In this document: positions 1-5,904 of the stretch, piece after piece
Layout: each line of letters begins with the position of its first letter
Numbering within the stretch: position 1 is the stretch's first letter
Assembly (NCBI GenBank): GCA_947441105.1
Contig: CANESN010000002.1
Span: 1-21,515 of the forward strand
DNA: 21,515 nt
Source: Micrococcales bacterium
GTDB taxonomy: Bacteria; Actinomycetota; Actinomycetes; Actinomycetales; Microbacteriaceae
Reading direction: 5' to 3'
Translations under genes and position numbers: made by a program
The notes under the pieces: model-generated
Databases searched by the model: none
Told to the model about the DNA's origin: nothing
Seen by the model: only the letters and a program-made list of their open reading frames with translations

Positions 1-753
1 ATCAATCCACCAGCGATTGAGCTGAGCATCCATAAGGTCGCCAAGTTCAGCAAGCTCTGGATCGCTCTCGTCTTCGATGCGGTAGGTGGTCATATTCAGC
101 GCGATGCCGGTTTTGACGCTTGGATCAATCGCCTTCATTACACGAGTCGCCTCAGCGTGAGCCAGCGCGGTGTGGTGCGCGGCAGCGAGCGCTGAATCAA
201 GATTCTTTACCCCCGGTGCGTGGACGCCAATCATGTAGCCCAGCCAAGAAACACACCATGGCTCGTTAATGGTGATCCACTCTTTGACTCGGTCCGAGAA
301 TGCCTGCACCGCTTCGCCGGCGTAGAAGGCAAAATCGTAAACGATCTCGCGATTAACCCAGCCACCCTTGTCCTCAAGGGTCTGCGGTAGGTCCCAGTGG
401 TAGAGGGTAATTACCGGAGTGATGTCGTTCGCAATTAGCTCGTCGATCAGGCGGTTGTAGAAATCAAAGCCGCGCTGTTCGCGCTGCTTGTCGCCGTTTG
501 GAAACAGGCGTGGCCATGCCAGCGAGAAGCGGTAGGTGCTGACGCCCAGCGATTTCATAAGGGCAACATCCTCGGCAAAAAGGTTGTAGTGATCGCAAGC
601 GATGTCGCCGTTCTCGCCGTTGGCAACTTTGCCCTCGGTCGCACAGAATCTGTCCCAGATGCTCTCGCCGCGGCCGTCAACATTGGTCGCGCCCTCAATC
701 TGATAGCTAGAGGTTGCAACCCCCCACTTGAAATCTTGCGGGAACTTACTCAT
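1..753 (-). CDS. GH1 beta-glucosidase, 3' part outside window
   Basis: Encodes the first 251 residues of a glycoside hydrolase family 1 enzyme, usually about 450 residues long; the rest lies beyond base 1. The N-terminus reads MSKFPQDFKWGVATSSYQIEG, the GH1 N-terminal signature, followed by the family's YRFSLAWPR and LYHWDLPQ blocks. The acid/base glutamate is in the NEP motif (TINEPW, E164). The nucleophile (ITENG motif) would lie in the missing half. No signal peptide is seen, so it should be cytoplasmic. Its ATG overlaps the stop of the upstream permease in an ATGA, so it is translationally coupled and last in the transport operon as far as visible. In this context it probably cleaves imported beta-1,3-gluco-oligosaccharides to glucose. 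A 6-phospho-beta-glucosidase is less likely because the transporter is ABC, not PTS. Confidence 0.93.
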   Translation of the reverse strand, partial: MSKFPQDFKWGVATSSYQIEGATNVDGRGESIWDRFCATEGKVANGENGDIACDHYNLFAEDVALMKSLGVSTYRFSLAWPRLFPNGDKQREQRGFDFYNRLIDELIANDITPVITLYHWDLPQTLEDKGGWVNREIVYDFAFYAGEAVQAFSDRVKEWITINEPWCVSWLGYMIGVHAPGVKNLDSALAAAHHTALAHAEATRVMKAIDPSVKTGIALNMTTYRIEDESDPELAELGDLMDAQLNRWWID

Positions 754-1622
754 CCCTTCACCGCTCCATCCATTACTCCGCCGACCAAACGCTTTCCGAC
801 AAAGATGAAAAGCAATAGCAGTGGTGCGGTGGCCATAAAGGCACCGCCCATGTTCAACGCGTAGTCGAGCGCGTAACTGCCCTTCAACTGGTTAATTGCC
901 ACCTGAACGGTGAAATTCTCTGGGCTCTGCAAAACCAATAGCGGCCACAGGAAGTCGTTCCAAGATCCCAAGAAGGAGAACAGCCCGAGCACGAAAGCGC
1001 TTGGTCTGATTACTGGGAACACCACGGTGGTGAAGGTTTTCATGACGCCGGCACCATCGAGGCTTGCTGCCTCGAGTAGCTCATTAGGAACCTGAGCGTC
1101 AATAATCTGTCGCATCCAGAACACACCAAATGCGGTAACCAAAGCCGGCACGATCAGTGCGTAGAGAGTGTCAATCCAGCCAAGGTTTCCCATCAGGATG
1201 AACATCGGAATAATGCCGAGCTGAGACGGCAACATCATGGTGCCGATAATGACCAGAATCAAGGACTTGCGACCTTTGAAGTTCAGCTTCGCAAAAGCAA
1301 ACCCGGCAAGAGCCGAGAAGAACACCTGTGCCACCGCGACAGCGGTTCCAACAATCAAGGTGTTCCAGAGCGCTTGGTTGAAGGGCACGGCTTCGTAGAC
1401 ATCGTTCATAACTTCTAGGAAACGAGGTCCTGGAACTAGCGAAGGTGGAATCTTTGCGATCTCTTCGGAGCCGCTTGATGCCACCACAAACATCCAGTAG
1501 AACGGGAACAGCGAGATGAATCCGATGAAGTAGAGCATTCCGTAGCTAAACCAGGAAAGCTTGTTGCGCTTGTTCTTCGACTGCTTAGTCAGTCGAAGCT
1601 TTGGAAGTGCGAAGGTCGTCAT
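750..1622 (-). CDS. ABC sugar permease, MalG/CUT1 type
   Basis: Inner component of a carbohydrate ABC importer, 290 residues, typical for the MalG-like family. It has about six hydrophobic segments (for example residues 28-48, 88-112, 120-145, 152-170) and the cytoplasmic EAA loop that docks on the ATPase at about residues 181-207 (ELLEAASLDGAG...FPVIRP). The ATG overlaps the stop codon of the preceding permease (ATGA), and its own stop overlaps the GH1 start, so the three genes are coupled. With the neighbouring permease it should form the membrane channel for oligosaccharides delivered by the binding protein at 2581-3837. The substrate is inferred from the flanking GH16 and GH1 genes; the sequence itself does not define it. 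No ATPase gene is present here; a shared MsiK-type ATPase elsewhere is the usual arrangement in actinobacteria. Confidence 0.93.
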   Translation of the reverse strand: MTTFALPKLRLTKQSKNKRNKLSWFSYGMLYFIGFISLFPFYWMFVVASSGSEEIAKIPPSLVPGPRFLEVMNDVYEAVPFNQALWNTLIVGTAVAVAQVFFSALAGFAFAKLNFKGRKSLILVIIGTMMLPSQLGIIPMFILMGNLGWIDTLYALIVPALVTAFGVFWMRQIIDAQVPNELLEAASLDGAGVMKTFTTVVFPVIRPSAFVLGLFSFLGSWNDFLWPLLVLQSPENFTVQVAINQLKGSYALDYALNMGGAFMATAPLLLLFIFVGKRLVGGVMDGAVKG

Positions 1623-2575
1623 TTGGAATCCTCACTTGCAATCCTGCGAGTGATGAGGAAGTTGATCAGCGAGATGATCAGCACAATCACGGTGATGGCG
1701 ATACCAACGGCTGCTGCGTAACCGTACTTTTGCTCCAGGAACATCTGCTCGAACAAGAACAGTGTCAAGGTTGAGAACTGGCGTGAGTCACCACCGTTGA
1801 AGTTTCCACTTAGGGTCAAAGGTTCCGCGAATACCTGCAGACCACCGATGGTTCCAACCACAACCACGAAGGTTATGGTGTTTCTCAAACCAGGGAGAGT
1901 CACATAGCGGAAGGTTTGCCACTTGGTCGCGCCATCAAGCTCTGCGGATTCATAAAGCTCATTCGGGATGGCCAGCATCGCTGCCAGGAAGATAAGTGCG
2001 TTGTAGCCAACCCAGCGCCAGGTAATCATGGTCGCAATCGCGATGTGGCCAGGGATGGTCTCGGCAACAAAGTCGATGTGTGGGTAACCAAAGGCACCGA
2101 TGATGATGTTGAACATTCCAAAGTCGCGGCCAAATAGCTGACCAAAAACAATTGCTACTGCCAACACCGAGGTGATGTTTGGAATTAGTAGCAGCGTGCG
2201 CCAGAAGGTAGGGGCCTTCAACCTCGGATTACGCAAAATGCTCGCCAGGAAGATAGCCAGGATCATCTGGGGAATCGTCGAGAAAAGCCAAATGCTAAAG
2301 GTGTTACCGGTGGCTAGCCAGAATCTGTCATCGGTCATCAAGAAGGTGAAGTTATCAAAGCCAATAAAGATGGCATCGCCCAATGGATCCCAGTTAAAAA
2401 AGGCGATGTAGGTCGAGAAGATAACCGGTGCCAAACCGAAGATCAAAAACATGACAAAGAATGGCGAAATAAATAGATACGCCCACTTTGATTCATGCTT
2501 TTTGATGCCCTTACCCCTCGAAGCATTCACTGGCTTCGAGCGGTAAGGGTTTGGTGACCTCCGGGTATTGGACAT
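1619..2575 (-). CDS. ABC sugar permease, MalF/CUT1 type
   Basis: Second permease of the importer, 318 residues. A basic cytoplasmic N-terminal tail of about 30 residues precedes the first hydrophobic segment (about 31-58). Further segments lie around 93-112, 128-150, 176-202, 235-250 and 285-310. The EAA loop is at about 206-231 (ELYESAELDGA...LPGL). The 'FDNFTFL' stretch after the first membrane segment is typical of the MalF/UgpA group (GxxNF). The start follows the binding-protein stop by only 5 nt, and the 3' end overlaps the next permease by 4 nt, so it is the middle gene of a tightly packed transport operon. Confidence 0.93.
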   Translation of the reverse strand: MSNTRRSPNPYRSKPVNASRGKGIKKHESKWAYLFISPFFVMFLIFGLAPVIFSTYIAFFNWDPLGDAIFIGFDNFTFLMTDDRFWLATGNTFSIWLFSTIPQMILAIFLASILRNPRLKAPTFWRTLLLIPNITSVLAVAIVFGQLFGRDFGMFNIIIGAFGYPHIDFVAETIPGHIAIATMITWRWVGYNALIFLAAMLAIPNELYESAELDGATKWQTFRYVTLPGLRNTITFVVVVGTIGGLQVFAEPLTLSGNFNGGDSRQFSTLTLFLFEQMFLEQKYGYAAAVGIAITVIVLIISLINFLITRRIASEDSK

Positions 2576-2580
2576 TTGAA

Positions 2581-3837
2581 CTAACCGACTGTCTTCTTAA
2601 TCTCATTCAGTGCCTGCTGCCAAGCTGCCGCGGCAGTCTGCTTCTTGAGGGCAACCCTCGAGAGTGCCTGACCGAAGATGTTGTCGATCTGGCGCTGCTT
2701 GCGGCCTTCGAAGATTGGCTTTAGAGCCAGCGCACCCTTGGCGTAAATCGAGCCAATTGGAGCGTTGTTGAAGAACGGGTCCTTGTATCCCAAGACGGTT
2801 GCGTCATCGTAAAGCACCTTTGCCGACGGGAATAGGCCGTAGTCCTTGAAGACCTTCAGCTGCATCTCAGGAGAGAGGTACCACTTGATAAATGCCATGG
2901 CCTCTTTAGGGTGCTTTGCCGAAGCTGGGATCGAAAGCTGGCTACCGCCGATGTTGCCACCGCCACCAGGTAGAGCCGCGACGTTCCACTTGCCCTTGGT
3001 CGAAGGCGCAAGGTTCTTGATGTAGGCGAGCATCCAGGCTGGAGCAATAACGGTTGCGAAGGAGCCCTTGTTCAAACCGGTGTTCCAGTCGGAGGTGAAC
3101 TGAGAAATGTTGCTGCCGATACCGGCTGCAAGAGCCTTGGCGGAAGTATCGAAGGCGGTGCGAACCTGCTTGTTGGTGGAGTAAACCAGCTTGCCGGTGC
3201 GGTCATAGTACTTTTCCTGACCCTGGTTCAAAACAGCTGCGTAAATGGTTCCGGAGGAGTCGATGAAAGACTTCTTGGTCTTTGCCTTGTAGTTCTTGCC
3301 GGTTTCCATGAACTTGTCCCAGGTTGGCCACAGTGCGGAAACCTTGACAGGGTCGGTTGGTAGACCCGCAGCCTTGAACAAATCGGTGCGGTAAGCAATA
3401 GCCGCGCCACCCACATCGGTTGGGATACCGATCACTCGACCGTCATCGCCAACGCCCTGGTCCCAGCGCCAGTCCAGGAAGTCCGGCTCCATCTCAGAAG
3501 CGCCAACAGTCTTTAGGTCAAGGAAGTACTTTGGGTAGGAGCGGAAGTAACCGGAGTAGGAGACCTCGATGGCCGCGATGTCAGGGGTGTTCTTGGCCAA
3601 CATCGCGGTTGTCAGTGAGTTGTGGTGTGGGTCAAGGTCTGACTTCTTGATAACCAAGTCAATATCTGGGTTCAATTTCTCATAGGCGGTCGCAAATTCT
3701 GGACGGATAACGTCTCCGAAGGACCAGATGTTGACGACGGTCTTGTCGGCTGCCTGGACTGGTGAGACTATCCCCAGGGTTAGAGCCAAGCTGCTGACTA
3801 CGGTCACAGCCTTCACGAAGTTGGAATTGCGAGCCAC
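2581..3837 (-). CDS. ABC extracellular sugar-binding protein, GTG start
   Basis: Substrate-binding protein of the CUT1 importer, 418 residues from the preferred start. I choose the GTG at 3837 because AAAGGAG lies 7 nt upstream. A longer in-frame reading from 3894 would put a 19-residue polar extension before the signal peptide and would begin inside the leader hairpin. The signal peptide spans residues 1-29 (hydrophobic core VTVVSSLALTLGIVSPVQA) and probably ends at VQA|AD. There is no cysteine there, so no lipobox. The mature domain has the family-1 solute-binding fold signature: NIWSFG near the start, then a central 'IGGSQLSIPASAKHPKEAMAF' type block. It is the first gene of the operon, with promoter and operators upstream. 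It probably binds laminari-oligosaccharides, judged from context only. Confidence 0.9.
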   Translation of the reverse strand: MARNSNFVKAVTVVSSLALTLGIVSPVQAADKTVVNIWSFGDVIRPEFATAYEKLNPDIDLVIKKSDLDPHHNSLTTAMLAKNTPDIAAIEVSYSGYFRSYPKYFLDLKTVGASEMEPDFLDWRWDQGVGDDGRVIGIPTDVGGAAIAYRTDLFKAAGLPTDPVKVSALWPTWDKFMETGKNYKAKTKKSFIDSSGTIYAAVLNQGQEKYYDRTGKLVYSTNKQVRTAFDTSAKALAAGIGSNISQFTSDWNTGLNKGSFATVIAPAWMLAYIKNLAPSTKGKWNVAALPGGGGNIGGSQLSIPASAKHPKEAMAFIKWYLSPEMQLKVFKDYGLFPSAKVLYDDATVLGYKDPFFNNAPIGSIYAKGALALKPIFEGRKQRQIDNIFGQALSRVALKKQTAAAAWQQALNEIKKTVG

Positions 3838-3870
3838 GATCTGTCTCCTTTGAATGAAAGTTTTGGTATT

Positions 3871-3905
3871 CCGCTGCGGTGGTTGTGTGCGCAACCACCG
3901 CAGCG
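3871..3905 (-). other. Perfect 15-bp hairpin in the transport-operon leader
   Basis: The arm CCGCTGCGGTGGTTG (3871-3885) is exactly complementary to 3892-3905 plus 3906's neighbour, read as CAACCACCGCAGCGG ending at 3905/3906, with a loop of about 6 nt. It lies between the predicted transcription start (about 3954) and the Shine-Dalgarno site (about 3844-3850) of the binding-protein gene. No U-tract follows on either strand, so a classical intrinsic terminator is unlikely. It may be an mRNA-stability or translation-control element (inference). Confidence 0.75.
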
Positions 3906-3935
3906 GTCAATACCTTTGCTATCGAGAAACAGTCA

Positions 3936-3949
3936 TGAAACCGATTTCG
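3936..3949 (+). promoter_or_regulatory. LacI-family-like operator, copy 1
   Basis: TGAAACCGATTTCG. This is close to the palindrome TGAAACCGGTTTCA expected for LacI/GalR-family sites with a central CG. It lies at about +5 to +18 of the predicted leftward promoter, where a bound repressor would block transcription. Confidence 0.65.
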
Positions 3950-3960
3950 CGATGCGGAAA

Positions 3961-3990
3961 ATTAGACCACCAGAACCGCCTATTTATCAA
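3961..3990 (-). promoter_or_regulatory. Predicted sigma70-type promoter of the transport operon
   Basis: On the minus strand TTGATA (3990-3985) and TCTAAT (3966-3961) are separated by 18 nt. Each hexamer matches its consensus at five of six positions. The expected start point is near 3954, giving a leader of about 117 nt before the GTG at 3837. Operator 2 lies just upstream of the -35 and operator 1 just downstream of the start point, which supports the call. Confidence 0.65.
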
Positions 3991-4002
3991 GTTAAGCTGG
4001 CG

Positions 4003-4016
4003 TGAAACCGATTTCG
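4003..4016 (+). promoter_or_regulatory. LacI-family-like operator, copy 2
   Basis: TGAAACCGATTTCG, identical to copy 1 over 14 bases and 67 bp from it. It is about 12 bp upstream of the -35 of the leftward promoter and may also serve the rightward GH16 operon. Confidence 0.65.
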
Positions 4017-4095
4017 TTATTTAAGCGTTATACGCCACCGGTGATAAATATTTAAACATCTGGTGGCCATCATTTCCAGCTGATAGGTTGAACAG

Positions 4096-4109
4096 ACAAA
4101 TCGGTTTCA
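4096..4109 (-). promoter_or_regulatory. LacI-family-like operator, copy 3 (inverted)
   Basis: On the minus strand TGAAACCGATTTGT: twelve bases match copies 1 and 2, in opposite orientation. It sits 47 bp upstream of the first GH16 start, the right place to control the rightward operon. I do not see a convincing -35/-10 pair for that operon between 4017 and 4125, so its promoter is not called. The rest of the 3838-4156 gap is AT-rich (4038-4056) with an 8-bp inverted pair CCACCAGA (3967-3974) / TCTGGTGG (4059-4066). Confidence 0.6.
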
Positions 4110-4156
4110 GTGTGCGCTGACCGCCCGTTGACCGCGTGATTCAAAGGATTTGGCGC

Positions 4157-5050
4157 ATGAAGTTTGGTAAAGCTATTCCGCTCAGTTTGGCTTTCTCGCT
4201 AGTTCTGACCCTAGGAGTGCAAATGCCCGCAGCCCCTGCCCAGACCAAGAAGTTGCTCTGGTCTCAAGAGTTCAACTCCAAGGCCGGCACACCAGTATCA
4301 AAAACTTTTTGGACTCACGACATCGGTGATGGCACCGAGGCTGGTATCCCAGGTTGGGGAAATGGCGAGCGCGAGTACTACATCCAGGATGCTATAAAGC
4401 ACGACGGCAAAGGTGCCCTGATCGTAAACGCCAAGAAGATGTCGGTGCCTGCGAATGGCAAAACCTCTTCGACCAACCCTTACCTTTGCTACTACGGCAC
4501 CGCCTGCGAGTGGACCAGTGGCAAGATCCACACCTTGGACAAGGTGAGCTTTATGTATGGCCGCATTGAAGCCCGCATCAAGATGCCAAAGGGTGTTGGA
4601 ATGTGGCCAGCATTCTGGATGCTCGGTACCGACATCAAGTCAAACCCTTGGCCTGCCTGCGGTGAAATTGACATTGTTGAGGCCAAGGGCGTTTCTCCAA
4701 AGTTGTCATTTGGCACCGTGCACGGACCTGGCTACTCGGGTGGCGATGGCATCGGTGAGCTAACGACGCTCAAGAGCTTCAACCACTCCACCTACCACGT
4801 CTATGCGATTGAGTGGAAGCCGGACCAGATCAAGTGGCTGGTGAATGACAAGGTCTTCTTCACCCTAAACAAGGCGGATGTCGGAGCTAAAGAGTGGGTC
4901 TTCAACAAGGAGTACTACCTGGTTCTAAATGTCGCCGTTGGAGGCATCTTCACCGGAGAGATCGACCCCGACCTAAAAAGCGGAGCCATGACTATTGATT
5001 ACATTCGTGCCTACTCACTAAACGGAGTCGGGAAGGTGACCAAGTACTGA
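4157..5050 (+). CDS. Secreted GH16 endo-beta-1,3-glucanase (laminarinase-like), copy 1
   Basis: A 297-residue family GH16 glucanase. I use ATG 4157 because AAAGGA ends 8 nt before it; the in-frame GTG at 4136 has no such site. The signal peptide covers about residues 1-28 (core PLSLAFSLVLTLGVQMPAAPA). The whole mature protein is one GH16 jelly-roll: the LLWSQEFN opening, the substrate-cleft block WPAFWMLG, then the active site GEIDIVE with nucleophile E170, D172 and acid/base E175, and HVYAIEW. The extra residue in ExDxxE is the beta-bulge form usual in laminarinases. Its stop overlaps the next start by one base (TGATG), so copies 1-3 form an operon. It would be exported to cut polymeric beta-1,3-(1,3/1,4-)glucan; exact specificity cannot be read from sequence. 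Confidence 0.92.
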   Translation: MKFGKAIPLSLAFSLVLTLGVQMPAAPAQTKKLLWSQEFNSKAGTPVSKTFWTHDIGDGTEAGIPGWGNGEREYYIQDAIKHDGKGALIVNAKKMSVPANGKTSSTNPYLCYYGTACEWTSGKIHTLDKVSFMYGRIEARIKMPKGVGMWPAFWMLGTDIKSNPWPACGEIDIVEAKGVSPKLSFGTVHGPGYSGGDGIGELTTLKSFNHSTYHVYAIEWKPDQIKWLVNDKVFFTLNKADVGAKEWVFNKEYYLVLNVAVGGIFTGEIDPDLKSGAMTIDYIRAYSLNGVGKVTKY

Positions 5051-5904
5051 TGAAGAGATTTGTTGCCACCATCTCGGTTATCGCGCTCTCGCTGGTAACC
5101 CTCTCGAATCCGGTAGCGGCTGCGCCTCCGGTAAAGAAACTGCTCTGGTCTCAGGAGTTCAATGAGGTAGCCGGAACTGCACCAAGCTCGAAATTCTTTG
5201 ACTACGACCTAGGTGGTGGTGGCTGGGGCAACAAGGAGCTGCAGTGGTACACCGAAGATGCCGTCAAGACCAATGGAAACGGGCAGCTTGACATCAGTGT
5301 CACCAGGATCCCGCCGGTTGCCGAAGATGAGCTTCCATACAACTGCTTTGGCGATTGCCAGTATTTCTCGGGTCGCATCAAGACCGAGGGCAAGATTCGC
5401 TTTAAATACGGCCGCATGGAAGCCAGAATGAAGCTTCCCGCTGGCACCGGTGTGTGGCCAGCTTTCTGGATGCTTGGCAGCAACATTGGGGCAAAGAGCT
5501 GGCCCAAGTGCGGTGAAATCGACATTATCGAACTTCGTGGTCGCGAACCTGACCTAGCAATTGTTAGTGCCCACGGTCCTGGGTACTCGGGAGCTGCCAG
5601 CAAGACAGGCTCAAAGCGCTACGGCACCCCACTGACTAATGACTATCACGTGTATGCGATTGAGTGGGCAGCCAACAAGATCTCCTGGTACGTGGATGGA
5701 AAGCTCGTTCACACCCTCACAAACAAGAGCGTGAAGGCGGGTACCTATGTCTTCAACCAAGACTTCTTCTTGATTCTCAATGTTGCTATGGGTGGCGACT
5801 TTGATGGCGGCCAGATCGACGACAGCATCGACGGCGTGAAGATGAGCGTGGACTACATTCGCTACTACTCCATCAATGGTGTGGGCACAGTAACTCGCAA
5901 ATGA
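5050..5904 (+). CDS. Secreted GH16 endo-beta-1,3-glucanase (laminarinase-like), copy 2
   Basis: A 284-residue single-domain GH16 enzyme, clearly a tandem duplicate of copy 1. Both share KKLLWSQEFN after the signal peptide, WPAFWMLG, the active site GEIDIIE (E156, D158, E161), AHGPGYSG versus VHGPGYSG, HVYAIEW and a C-terminal YIR.YS.NGVG.VT motif. The signal peptide is about residues 1-24 (cleavage near VAA|AP). It lacks about a dozen residues of copy 1 before the cleft, so loop lengths and perhaps substrate preference differ (inference). The ATG is nested in the stop of copy 1, and its own TGA overlaps the start of copy 3 (ATGA), so all three should be co-translated. Confidence 0.92.
   Translation: MKRFVATISVIALSLVTLSNPVAAAPPVKKLLWSQEFNEVAGTAPSSKFFDYDLGGGGWGNKELQWYTEDAVKTNGNGQLDISVTRIPPVAEDELPYNCFGDCQYFSGRIKTEGKIRFKYGRMEARMKLPAGTGVWPAFWMLGSNIGAKSWPKCGEIDIIELRGREPDLAIVSAHGPGYSGAASKTGSKRYGTPLTNDYHVYAIEWAANKISWYVDGKLVHTLTNKSVKAGTYVFNQDFFLILNVAMGGDFDGGQIDDSIDGVKMSVDYIRYYSINGVGTVTRK

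Noticed and set aside
2581..3894. Longer binding-protein start at 3894
   Set aside because: It adds 19 polar residues before a normal signal peptide and starts inside the perfect hairpin, whereas GTG 3837 has AAAGGAG 7 nt upstream.
3871..3906. Leader hairpin as a rho-independent terminator
   Set aside because: No run of T follows the stem on either strand.
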